Shown here piece by piece: positions 6,242 through 13,690 of a DNA stretch of 22,875 nt. Positions within the stretch are counted from its first letter, which is position 1. Each line of letters opens with the position of its first letter. The stretch comes from an uncultured Chloroflexales bacterium (GTDB lineage: Bacteria > Chloroflexota > Chloroflexia > Chloroflexales > Chloroflexaceae), in the NCBI GenBank assembly GCA_937902315.1, contig CALGUG010000053.1:1-22875 (forward strand). Reading direction: 5' to 3'. The notes below the pieces were generated by a model. The model did no database searches, was not told the DNA's origin, and saw only the letters and a program-made list of their open reading frames with translations. The position numbers and the translations under genes were made by a program.

Positions 6242-6749
6242 TAGTGAAAAAATGTGTAACGCTATGGATCTTTGCTACCTAACTTCACCTATAATTACAT
6301 ACAAGAGCGATGCACGCTCTGGTACGGTGGATAGCGATCCGGCAAATCTGCCCAAGGCGCACCCGTTCGTAAAAGCCAAATCATGCCATTGAGCAGTGCG
6401 CCATCAACTTGTCGTGGATATAAATAGAAACAATCTTAGCTGGAGATAATTACCCACCAGCACCAATTTTTCCTTAATACCTTGCCGCTGAGGTCAACCT
6501 GTGCTATATCAATGGCAACGATTAAAATAATTGGCTTCAAGCGCCTCAGGTACTCTGCGCTGAGTCCGCCAAACATGAACAATCGTGCTATATTAGTCAA
6601 TATAGATCTAGAAAGGAGGTTAACCTATTCTCACCAAACCAACCATTATCAGCCCAAACAAAAACCCCCAACTATCGATGTTTACGAGGCACGCGATAGT
6701 CGAGGGTTCTAAGTTCACCGACCTATGGAAGGCATAACCAAACCATAAG

Positions 6750-6822
6750 CCAGCAGATGACCCTTTCATTCTACAGAGTTCTTCCAAGAATTGCAACTCC
6801 GACCCTCCCACCCATCTGCTGG
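6750..6822. repeat. 10-bp inverted repeat with 53-base loop
   Basis: CCAGCAGATG (6750-6759) and CATCTGCTGG (6813-6822) are exact inverted copies. The enclosed sequence carries further partial symmetry. It could be an RNA structure or a terminator upstream of the gene at 6911. Confidence 0.55.
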
Positions 6823-6910
6823 CTGGCTTCCTTATGCGAAAAATAGGTCTTAGTTCAATCAAGATCTTTACAACAGCAACCTTATATAAGGTACATTAAG
6901 GAGTTAGCCC

Positions 6911-7141
6911 TTGAATTCAAATAAGCCTCCCCAAGCGCCCAAAAAGCGCCGCTCGACCCGCCCATCCGAAGAACATGTTCGTAGCAACCTTGTCTACATT
7001 GTCGCAGGGCTGATCGCTCTGGCCTGTGTTGTTACAATGATCTACCCTGAAACCATGCCGATCCTAGACAAGCTGATCCCAATGCTTACCTTGGTTCTGG
7101 GCTACTACTTCGGTTACAAAAGCAACCAAGTGCGAAACTAG
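6911..7141 (+). CDS. Small two-TM membrane protein, unknown
   Basis: A 76-residue protein with a strongly basic, proline-rich N-terminus (residues 1-20) and two hydrophobic segments at about 27-45 and 51-68, joined by a tight turn at PETMP. The first codon is TTG, supported by AAGGAG at 6898-6903 with a seven-base spacer. No other start fits. Topology should be a hairpin with both ends in the cytoplasm. Size and layout resemble phage holins and small plasmid membrane proteins, but no signature separates these. A long hairpin at 7175-7215 follows and octad array C lies after that, so the gene appears to be its own transcription unit. Composition fits the backbone. Confidence 0.65.
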   Translation: MNSNKPPQAPKKRRSTRPSEEHVRSNLVYIVAGLIALACVVTMIYPETMPILDKLIPMLTLVLGYYFGYKSNQVRN

Positions 7142-7174
7142 CCCATCCTAGGTCGATTCGAGAAACATAAATTC

Positions 7175-7215
7175 AGGCCACTGCATTCAGCGCCTCCTGC
7201 TGAGTTCAGTGGCCT
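7175..7215 (+). terminator. Hairpin terminator-like structure
   Basis: AGGCCACTG (7175-7183) pairs with CAGTGGCCT (7207-7215), with an inner CAGC/GCTG pairing at 7188-7191 and 7199-7202. It is followed by a CT-rich stretch. Confidence 0.65.
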
Positions 7216-7230
7216 CTCTCACATAGGCCT

Positions 7231-7254
7231 GTTTACATGTAGACAAGTCTACAA
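7231..7254. repeat. Octad array C
   Basis: Three contiguous units GTTTACAT, GTAGACAA, GTCTACAA between the terminator-like hairpin and the 3' end of the convergent gene at 7422. Confidence 0.75.
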
Positions 7255-7421
7255 TCTCTCTGACTTTAAGCCAAAACAAACCTCCCTAATTGGGAAGCCA
7301 CAATTTCTCTCTTAAATTCATAACCTACCACACCAAAAGCACATCCTTCCGAATTAAAGTGTTATGCCTTGCGCTTACTGGTGGCCACGCTGACCTGTTG
7401 TTGCTTCCAGCGTACATGGCA

Positions 7422-7802
7422 CTACCATTCTGTTACACCTTCCTGACGAAAGACGCGAGCTTCGCTCCGATTATCATCCTCTGTGATTCTCGAAAACCAC
7501 TCTACTTGTTCTATAAAGAGCCGTTCACAGTTTTCCTTTGCATCTTCCGCCGAGGAAGCATTGCAACCGGAGAAGTATCTCGCCAAAGTGCCATCTACGT
7601 TGAAGTTAAGGGTGAGAACGCAGTTGTATTCCCCTGTAAGAAGCTTTTGGGGAGAGCCAAATAGCTCACCACTCGCGATCACCTGCACAGGCACCCATTC
7701 GTCATGGTGGACAGGAGAACGATCACCTTTATTATCCTCAATCCACTCTATCCATTGTTGCCGAACATCTTTGATATGTTTCTCTTGATAGAAAACGTTC
7801 AT
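7422..7802 (-). CDS. Hypothetical soluble protein
   Basis: A 126-residue acidic protein, tryptophan-rich at the N-terminus (VRQQWIEWIEDNKGD), with a central region of likely beta strands (EWVPVQVIASGELFG, then YNCVLTLNFNVDG) and a helical, charged C-terminus. No membrane segment and no family that I recognise. This strand is preferred over the overlapping frame on the other strand because its composition is protein-like. The ATG at 7802 has only a weak ribosome site. A 24-residue open frame (7799-7873) ends at an ATGA overlapping this start and might couple translation. The gene is divergent from the STAND ATPase gene and shares its AT-rich promoter region, so the two may form a functional pair, but this is inference. 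Confidence 0.55.
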   Translation of the reverse strand: MNVFYQEKHIKDVRQQWIEWIEDNKGDRSPVHHDEWVPVQVIASGELFGSPQKLLTGEYNCVLTLNFNVDGTLARYFSGCNASSAEDAKENCERLFIEQVEWFSRITEDDNRSEARVFRQEGVTEW

Positions 7803-7943
7803 TTTGCGGTAACCCTTATTGAGAATGGAGCCGTCACCAATATTATTGTACCAAATCGCAAACCAAATCCCATTCTATATATTAGAAAAAACTAGAAATT
7901 CAAATATCTTTATGCTATCCTCATTAAATACTCTCCCAATAGA
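7803..7943. promoter_or_regulatory. AT-rich divergent promoter region
   Basis: About 140 bases separate two divergent genes. The stretch from about 7875 to 7930 is strongly AT-rich. I could not fix convincing -35/-10 pairs. Confidence 0.4.
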
Positions 7944-10409
7944 GTGAGCACACTTATGCCTGATCCATCCAATAATCAACCATCAAGCAGCCATACCCAA
8001 AACATTGACGGTCAGGCCCATGTTGGCGTTGCAGTTTCGGGTAACGTACAGGGTTCAATTTACAACACCCAACATATCCATTCTGTACCCCAATCTACCA
8101 TCGACCCAGTTGAGGCTGCCCGCCTTCTGGCAGAGCTCCCGCTCGATCGCATCCCCGATCCTGCCCCGCTCCCTCCGGGATCGCGTATGCCGCTTAGCCC
8201 CAACCCACTCTTTGTAGGTCGCGAGCAAGACCTCAAGGATATTGCAACGGCCCTTAAAGCTGGCACCACCAGCGTAATCGCGGCCGCCACCGGTATGGGA
8301 GGCGTGGGCAAGACCCAGCTCGCCAGCGAGTTTGTTCATCGTTATGGCCACTACTTTATAGGTGGGGTCTTTTGGCTCTCCTTTGCTGAAGCCAATGGTG
8401 TTGAAGTCGAAATTGCAGCCTGCGGCACAGCCATGGATCTTCCAAATTTTGCAGCCCTAAAGTTCCCCGATCAGGTCGCTCGCGTGCGCCAGCTCTGGCA
8501 GGAAGCTACACCTCGACTGTTGATCTTCGACAACTGCGAGGACGAGCAACTGCTACGCGATTACCGCCCCACTGCAGGCGGCTGTCGCGTATTGGTCACC
8601 AGCCGCCGCCAACACTGGGACGTCGCACTTGGTATCTTCCAACAGCGCCTAGACACCCTACCTCGCGCCCAAAGCATTGACCTGCTGCGCAAATTTCGCC
8701 CCGACCTACCCGAAGGTGATCCTGATCTAGACGCCCTAGCCCATACTTTGGGTGATCTTCCCCTTGCGCTCCATGTGGCTGGCAGCTACCTCAAACGCTA
8801 CCAAACGTCGGTTAGCCCAGCTCAGTACCTTGAGAAGCTCCATAGCGCTCCCTTACAAGCTTTTGCACTTCGCGCTGCCAGCCCCACCCCCACCCAACAC
8901 GAGCGTGATCTCGCTCTCACATTGGCCGCCAGCTACCAGCGTTTAGATCCCAACGATCCAACCGATGCGCTAGCCTTAGCGATCTTAGCCCGTGCAGCCC
9001 ACTTCGCCCCGGGCGAACCAATTCCTCATGATCTGCTCCAAGCCACCCTTGATCTGTCTGATCTTCCTGAGGATGAACAATACCTTGCTTTTGATGATGC
9101 ACTTATTCGCCTGATTGAACTAGGCCTTTGTGATCCCATCGAGAATAGAGCACTGCGGCTTCATCGTCTGATCGACGCCTTTATACTAAGCGTTACTACT
9201 GATGAAACAGCACAATCAGCAATTGAAGTGGTGTTGATAGAAGAGGGAAATAAACGAGTAGAAAGCGGCTACCCGACCCAACTTCAACCTATTCTTGCCC
9301 ATCTCCGCCATGCTCAACAACAAGCCGATCCTCGTGGGGATCATCGCGCTGGAGATCTTGCTAGCATCCTTGGACGTGCTGAACAGATGTTAGTAAATTA
9401 TGCTCAAGCCGAATCACTTTTGAAACGAGCTTTGGCTATTTCTAAACAAACTTTGGGGGAAAATCATGCTGACACCGCAGCCAACCTCAATAACCTTGCT
9501 TTCTTGCATGAAATGCAAGACGATTATACTTCTGCCAAACAGCTTTATGAGAAAACTGTTGCCAATTTAGAGAGAAACTTTGGCCCAAACCACGCCAATA
9601 CCGCTGCTAGTCTTACGAGTCTTGCGAACCTGCATCTGCAGCAAGGTAACTATCATGTTGCCAAAAGCCTCTTAGAGCGTACTCTTGCCATTTTTAAAAA
9701 AGTCTATGATCCAAATCACCCAAATATAGCCACTAATCTCAACATCCTTGCAGGTGTTCTCAAAAGCGAAGGCAACTATAAAGCTGCTGAAAGACTCTTT
9801 AAACAAAGTCTTACTATTCGTGAAAAGGTTCTCGGTCCAAAGCATCCAGATACTGCCACCAGTCTTAATAATCTGGCAAATAGCTATAAGGATTCACGTA
9901 AATATGCAGCAGCTAAACCGCTTTATAAACGTGCCATTGCTATTCGTGAAGAGGTGTTAGGACCAAATCACCCAGAGACTGCCTCTAGTCTTAATAACCT
10001 CGCAGTGCTTTACAGGGAGTTACATGATTACGATGCAGCAAAACCTCTTTTCGAGCGTGCACTATCCATTTATGAGCAGGTACTTGGCCCAAACCATACT
10101 AAAACTGCTTATGCTCTCAATAATCTAGCCGCTATGCACCAAGAGCAAGGGGACTATCAGACTGCTCAACTTCTTTTCGAACGAACTCTTACTATTTATA
10201 CACAAACTCTTGGCCCTAATCACCCCAATACTGCTATTGTGCTCAATAACATTGCCAAGCTTCTCAAAAACCAAGGCAATTATCAGGCGGCCAAACCACT
10301 CTATGAGCGCTCCATTACCATCTATGAACAAGCATTTGGCCCAGATCATCCACATATACAATTGTTCCGCAGCAACCTCCAAGAGCTTCTTAAAATCCTA
10401 GGCCAATAA
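7944..10409 (+). CDS. STAND (NB-ARC-like) ATPase with TPR repeats
   Basis: An 821-residue signal-transduction ATPase. Residues about 20-46 form a glycine/histidine segment (AHVGVAVSGNVQGSIYNTQ). The ATPase spans about 85-285: P-loop GMGGVGKT (117-124), Walker B RLLIFDN (191-197), a sensor-like VLVTSRR (216-222) and GDLPLAL (270-276). A winged-helix part ends near LRLHRLI (404-410), which resembles the MHD region. From about 480 to 815 come eight 42-residue kinesin-light-chain-type TPRs with recurring GPNHP. Bacterial relatives act in defence or signalling, the TPRs sensing a ligand and ATP driving oligomerisation. No recognisable effector domain is fused, so the effector is either the short N-terminus or a separate protein. 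The start is GTG at 7944 or ATG at 7956. A terminator follows at 10416. Confidence 0.9.
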   Translation: MSTLMPDPSNNQPSSSHTQNIDGQAHVGVAVSGNVQGSIYNTQHIHSVPQSTIDPVEAARLLAELPLDRIPDPAPLPPGSRMPLSPNPLFVGREQDLKDIATALKAGTTSVIAAATGMGGVGKTQLASEFVHRYGHYFIGGVFWLSFAEANGVEVEIAACGTAMDLPNFAALKFPDQVARVRQLWQEATPRLLIFDNCEDEQLLRDYRPTAGGCRVLVTSRRQHWDVALGIFQQRLDTLPRAQSIDLLRKFRPDLPEGDPDLDALAHTLGDLPLALHVAGSYLKRYQTSVSPAQYLEKLHSAPLQAFALRAASPTPTQHERDLALTLAASYQRLDPNDPTDALALAILARAAHFAPGEPIPHDLLQATLDLSDLPEDEQYLAFDDALIRLIELGLCDPIENRALRLHRLIDAFILSVTTDETAQSAIEVVLIEEGNKRVESGYPTQLQPILAHLRHAQQQADPRGDHRAGDLASILGRAEQMLVNYAQAESLLKRALAISKQTLGENHADTAANLNNLAFLHEMQDDYTSAKQLYEKTVANLERNFGPNHANTAASLTSLANLHLQQGNYHVAKSLLERTLAIFKKVYDPNHPNIATNLNILAGVLKSEGNYKAAERLFKQSLTIREKVLGPKHPDTATSLNNLANSYKDSRKYAAAKPLYKRAIAIREEVLGPNHPETASSLNNLAVLYRELHDYDAAKPLFERALSIYEQVLGPNHTKTAYALNNLAAMHQEQGDYQTAQLLFERTLTIYTQTLGPNHPNTAIVLNNIAKLLKNQGNYQAAKPLYERSITIYEQAFGPDHPHIQLFRSNLQELLKILGQ

Positions 10410-10415
10410 CATATA

Positions 10416-10446
10416 AAAAGGCTTCTGCAAGGGCTGGAAGCCTTTT
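10416..10446 (+). terminator. Intrinsic terminator after STAND gene
   Basis: AAAAGGCTTC (10416-10425) pairs with GAAGCCTTTT (10437-10446). The T-rich 3' arm makes this a good rho-independent terminator. Confidence 0.8.
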
Positions 10447-10455
10447 ACTCAATCT

Positions 10456-10479
10456 GTACACTTGTAGACATGTCTACTC
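10456..10479. repeat. Octad array D
   Basis: Three contiguous units GTACACTT, GTAGACAT, GTCTACTC. The last unit contains the stop codon of the exonuclease gene that ends at 10474. Confidence 0.75.
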
Positions 10480-11412
10480 ATCGCTAGCAACCGCCAGCTC
10501 CTGCAACAGCCGCAAGCTTCCTAAACAATCTCCCACCGCCGAATGATCCCCATATGGCAGCGCCTGATAGCGATAACCCTCATAGGGATCGCCATCCTCA
10601 TCATAGCCCGCCTCAAACTGGCCCACAAAACAGCTATACAGCTCCATTGCACATCGATCCTCAGCTGCATGTAGCCACCTAAACGGCCTACGTTTGCTCT
10701 CAGGATCGATCCGCTGCCGCTCGTTGCGAAAGATCTTCCGCTCAAAGTCGAGGTTATAGGCCCAAACCTTTCGCCCAGCCAGCACGGCCCGCAATCGCGG
10801 CAGCAGCTCAACGAAGCTCGGCGCACCCCGCAGCATCTCTGTGCCTATCCCATGCACCCGCTGCGCCTCCGGCGAGATCTCCGCCAAAGGATCGACCAAG
10901 CTATCCAGCAGCACCCTCCCAGTCATATCGACCACCCCAACCTGAAGCACATAGCCATCCAGATCGGTCGTTTCGGTATCCAAAATACAGCCCAACGGAT
11001 CGCTCAGCGCTTGTTTGGCCGTCTCTATCGCCTGTTTGCGATCGGCCAGATAGCGCTTATGGATACAACCGCTACAATCCCAGGGCGTCCAGCTGCTCGG
11101 CAACACAAACGAGTGGACTTTGCCGCAATAGGGGCAGGTCGAGCGCGCCATCCTCGCCTTCTCCAAGGCCGCCAGCTGAGCAGCAGTCGCCGTCTTCTTG
11201 GCAGCGACCTCACTACTATCATAAAGATAAGCGATCCCCGTTCCTCCCCGCCGCTTCCAAACCACCTTGGCCTTAATCTGACCAGTCGGCCGCAGCCCTA
11301 GCTCCTTGAGTTGGTTGCGCGTTTTCAGGTGGGCTGGCACCTCGTCAAACCAGCTATACACCACAATATCGCTTGGTTCTTCCATATTTGCCCCAATCTC
11401 CGGCCCCTTCAC
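10474..11412 (-). CDS. DnaQ-like 3'-5' exonuclease with zinc-binding N-terminal part
   Basis: A 312-residue nuclease. The C-terminal half is a DEDDh exonuclease: D145 and E147 (LDTETT), D222 (YNLDF) and H290/D295 (DHSAVGD). Residues 93-116 carry CPYC and CSGC, a likely zinc finger. The N-terminal 70 residues (VVYSWFDEVPAHLK and so on) are a separate unit. Such proteins trim or proofread single-stranded 3' ends. On a plasmid this one may serve replication or DNA processing. Translation may begin at GTG (11412) or at the internal ATG (11385), directly before the conserved-looking N-terminal unit. The gene is divergent from the kfrA-like gene across a short AT-rich operator region. Its stop overlaps octad array D. 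Confidence 0.88.
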   Translation of the reverse strand: MKGPEIGANMEEPSDIVVYSWFDEVPAHLKTRNQLKELGLRPTGQIKAKVVWKRRGGTGIAYLYDSSEVAAKKTATAAQLAALEKARMARSTCPYCGKVHSFVLPSSWTPWDCSGCIHKRYLADRKQAIETAKQALSDPLGCILDTETTDLDGYVLQVGVVDMTGRVLLDSLVDPLAEISPEAQRVHGIGTEMLRGAPSFVELLPRLRAVLAGRKVWAYNLDFERKIFRNERQRIDPESKRRPFRWLHAAEDRCAMELYSCFVGQFEAGYDEDGDPYEGYRYQALPYGDHSAVGDCLGSLRLLQELAVASDE

Positions 11413-11421
11413 CGCCTGCTC

Positions 11422-11450
11422 TTGTTTTATTATCGTAATTATGATAAAAT
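11422..11450 (+). promoter_or_regulatory. Promoter of the kfrA-like gene
   Basis: TTGTTT (11422-11427), a 17-bp spacer and TAAAAT (11445-11450). The spacer contains one copy of GTAATTA, so autoregulation is likely. Confidence 0.6.
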
Positions 11451-11464
11451 ATTACTGTAATTAC
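11435..11464. promoter_or_regulatory. Paired TAATTA operator sites
   Basis: GTAATTA occurs at 11435-11441 and again at 11457-11463, 22 bp apart, the second extending to the palindrome GTAATTAC. They lie between divergent genes and overlap the kfrA-like promoter. KfrA proteins are known autorepressors, so this is a likely binding site. Confidence 0.5.
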
Positions 11465-11487
11465 ACTTCTTGTCAAGGAGCAGTCCC

Positions 11488-12129
11488 ATGGCCCGCGCAA
11501 TCGTTACTCCCGAGCTGGTCGAGCAGGCCGCCCAAGCCCTCGCAGCCCTGGGCGAAGAACCATCGATCATCGCCGTCCAAGAACAGATCGGCGGCGGCAG
11601 CTATACCACCGTCAAGCGCTACCTCGAACAGTGGAAAGCCAAACAAAAACAGCAGCCCCCAATCGAGCTGCCGCCAGAGATCGCCACCCAAGCGAGCAAG
11701 GTGATCCGCGAGCTTTGGGCCAGCGCTGCCAACTTGGCCGAACAGCGCAGCGCTGAAATACGCCAAGCCGCCCAGCGCCAAGTCATCGAGGCCCAAGCCG
11801 CCCTTGCCAGCGCCGAAGCCGCCATCGCCCGCTTAGAGGCCGAAAACGAACAGCAGGCCCAGCAGCTTAGCAGTCAAGAGCAGCAGCTCACCACCCTGCG
11901 CCACGAACTGACCGAGGCCCGCAGCGCCGCCCAGTTGGCCGAGGCCCACAACAGCGAGCTCACTCAGCAGCTCGCAGAGCTACAGCGCCAAGCACAGCAG
12001 CTCGAGGCCGAGCTGGCCGAGGCCCGCAGCGCCCTCCTTAACCAAGCCCATCTCCAAGGCCAGATCGAAGCGCTCCAGCGCCAGCTCGCTGATCAAACAG
12101 CATTGATCGAGCGCCTTGCCAAAGCCTAG
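11488..12129 (+). CDS. KfrA-like DNA-binding coiled-coil protein
   Basis: A 213-residue protein. Residues 1-55 match the KfrA N-terminal DNA-binding domain (ITVPEL-like start, ALGEEPSIIAVQEQIGGGSYTTVKRYLEQW). From about 60 to the end it is a long, nearly unbroken coiled coil of Ala, Gln, Glu and Leu. KfrA of IncP plasmids binds its own promoter and its coil forms filament-like assemblies that aid stable inheritance, and the same role fits here beside a partition system. AAGGAG at 11475-11480 fixes the ATG at 11488. An upstream in-frame start at 11470 is less well placed. The next gene starts eight bases after the stop with its ribosome site across the stop codon, so the two are in one operon. 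Confidence 0.85.
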   Translation: MARAIVTPELVEQAAQALAALGEEPSIIAVQEQIGGGSYTTVKRYLEQWKAKQKQQPPIELPPEIATQASKVIRELWASAANLAEQRSAEIRQAAQRQVIEAQAALASAEAAIARLEAENEQQAQQLSSQEQQLTTLRHELTEARSAAQLAEAHNSELTQQLAELQRQAQQLEAELAEARSALLNQAHLQGQIEALQRQLADQTALIERLAKA

Positions 12130-12137
12130 GAGCCAAC

Positions 12138-12802
12138 ATGCACGATCTCTGGGCCAGCCTTAACCAACGCCAGCGCAGCTATCTCCAAGCGCTCTACAAG
12201 TGCGACCAAGCCAGCGAGTACGATCGCAAAGAGCGCGGGTGTGCGGTCGTAGAGGCCGCACACCCGCCAGCGTTTGGCGTTGGCAGCTCTATGGCCCCAC
12301 CCAGCCGCCAAGCCAACTCTACAGCCTGCTGCGCAAAGCCAAGCTGGTCGACCAAGGCACCGGCGCGACCTGGCAAGCATTGGAAGCTCGCGGCCTCGTG
12401 CTCTGTCGCAGCGTTCCCGACGACTTCGGCCTGCCCCTGCTCCAAGTCCTCATCACCCCTGCAGGCCGCAAACTCGTGCGCGCGGCCACCGGCGAACAGC
12501 GCCCCAAAGCTGCCCCCAAAGGCCAACTTCGCCCGCGCCAATGGGCCGCCCTCTCTCGGCTCTACAGCGCTGGCCCCGCTGGCGAGCGAAGCGACACCAT
12601 GCTGGCGATCTTCGACTGGACCCGCACTCTCTTGCGGCTGCGCGACTACCGACCCCAAGCCCTGATGGAAGAATTCCAGCAAGGCTCCGAATACCGCATA
12701 CGCATCAGCGCCTTTGGCCGCGACTACTACCAGCGCCAATGGGCACACTACCGCCAACTCTACCCCGAAGTAGAAGCCCCAGGGCCAAACGACTCCATCT
12801 GA
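12138..12802 (+). pseudogene. Gene split by a frame change (frameshift or programmed -1)
   Basis: The frame from ATG 12138 (MHDLWASLNQRQRSYLQALY) loses its protein-like look after about DRKER (residues 29-33). From about 12230 the -1 frame continues with clear coding character (PASVWRWQLYGPTQPPSQLY, a likely winged-helix region) to the stop at 12802. Joined at AAA (12228-12230), the product would be about 221 residues. Directly after the junction lies a perfect 12-bp GC-rich stem-loop (12235-12267). This could be a real mutation, a sequencing error at the hairpin, or programmed -1 frameshifting; the slippery site is not canonical. The function is unknown. A DNA-binding role is suggested by the winged-helix look and by the kfrA-like operon partner. 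Confidence 0.65.
12235..12267 (+). repeat. Strong stem-loop at the frame junction
   Basis: GCGGGTGTGCGG (12235-12246) pairs perfectly with CCGCACACCCGC (12256-12267) around a 9-base loop, inside coding sequence and 4 bases after the likely frame change. Confidence 0.85.
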
Positions 12803-12893
12803 GCCCTTGCTATCAATCCACACCCAAACTAAACAGGCCAGCCCACAATGGTCTGACCTCTCATCAATCTGCCACAAGCGTTTTTTCTAGGAA

Positions 12894-13484
12894 TTGGTAC
12901 TAATACAATATCCAGCCCAAAACTACATATGTATTAGAGGTTTCCATGGGAAAGATCAGGATTTCGTCGATTGGCTTGCCGATACCCCTCGTAGATACGC
13001 ACATCATAAAGCCGTCTTGGATTTTATCTCAACACCAAAAAAGACCGAGGCGAAGGAGTATATCCCCAGTTCTATTGATCGTGATTATATTCATTCCAGC
13101 TCTAATGCTAAACCTAAGGATACTGGAAGTTCTTCTTGTATGGGGTTTCTTTTTGGTGTATTCCTTACCTTTGGGATCGCTGCATATGCAATAGAGATAA
13201 TAGATAAAATCCATCTTGTAAGATCTTCGCCTGTACCTTTCATATTAATTGTCATTGCAATAATTATAGACATATTTCTCTGGCGGTGGCTCCTTTTTGG
13301 CAACGATGGCGGAGATAAAGGTTTCGGCTCTCTAGTTTTCATTTTTCTCTCGATTATGGTTCTGTTTTTTCTCTTTGGCACACTAATCAATGCTACTGTG
13401 TCATACTTGGTCGTAACCATAATCCTTGCCATTGTAGATGCCATTCTCGGGTTCTGGATCTTCTTCACTCCTGACCCTGATTAA
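12894..13484 (+). CDS. Membrane protein with four TM segments, unknown
   Basis: A 196-residue protein. The first 80 residues are soluble and polar (RGFHGKDQDFVDWLADTPRRY). Four hydrophobic segments follow at about 83-103, 114-134, 144-163 and 168-190. No conserved motif is recognised. The only start after the upstream stop is TTG at 12894, with a poor ribosome site, so the true N-terminus is uncertain. An AGAGG at 12936-12940 points to an ATG at 12946 in another frame, but that frame ends after 82 residues and looks less like protein. The gene is more AT-rich than its neighbours and is closed by a terminator at 13577, which suggests an inserted single-gene unit. Confidence 0.65.
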   Translation: MVLIQYPAQNYICIRGFHGKDQDFVDWLADTPRRYAHHKAVLDFISTPKKTEAKEYIPSSIDRDYIHSSSNAKPKDTGSSSCMGFLFGVFLTFGIAAYAIEIIDKIHLVRSSPVPFILIVIAIIIDIFLWRWLLFGNDGGDKGFGSLVFIFLSIMVLFFLFGTLINATVSYLVVTIILAIVDAILGFWIFFTPDPD

Positions 13485-13576
13485 AGGTCTTTCCAAATAA
13501 CTATCACCATTGCATTGTTGCCGATCTCCAAAAACTGCTCAATCGCTTAAACCAATAGAACTTACCTCCACCACAC

Positions 13577-13609
13577 CAGCTTGGTCAGCCTTGGCCAAGC
13601 TGTTTTCTT
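13577..13609 (+). terminator. Intrinsic terminator
   Basis: CAGCTTGG (13577-13584) pairs with CCAAGCTG (13595-13602), followed by TTTTCTT. Confidence 0.78.
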
Positions 13610-13690
13610 GCCCCAAATAATACAAAAGCATTACTTAAAAACTCATAAAAATATTTATATTTTTTCTAAGAGACGGTAATCCAGAAAAAA

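Larger units (their letters stand above)
5854..6910. other. Long intergenic region with repeats and stem-loops
   Basis: No convincing gene between the par operon and the gene at 6911. It holds a gene-like remnant (5864-6058), the 78-bp direct repeat, and a -10-like TATAAT at 6290-6295 followed by a hairpin (6304-6309 with 6315-6320). It also holds a 7-bp long-range pairing (GGCGCAC 6356-6362 with GTGCGCC 6396-6402), a strong but apparently unused ribosome site AAAGGAGGT at 6612-6620, and a 10-bp inverted repeat 6750-6759/6813-6822. A structured RNA or decayed genes are the likely contents. Confidence 0.5.

Noticed and set aside
6482..6712. 76-residue frame
   Set aside because: TTG start without ribosome site and random-looking composition.
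6627..6737. 36-residue frame starting with ATT after a perfect AAAGGAGGT
   Set aside because: The ribosome site is striking, but ATT starts are rare and the peptide has no recognisable feature; kept only as a note.
7290..7664. 124-residue plus-strand frame
   Set aside because: Overlaps the minus-strand gene at 7422, whose composition is far more protein-like; no ribosome site.
12946..13194. 82-residue hydrophobic frame with an AGAGG upstream
   Set aside because: The overlapping 196-residue frame has a clear soluble part and four TM segments; the short frame probably owes its hydrophobicity to overlap.
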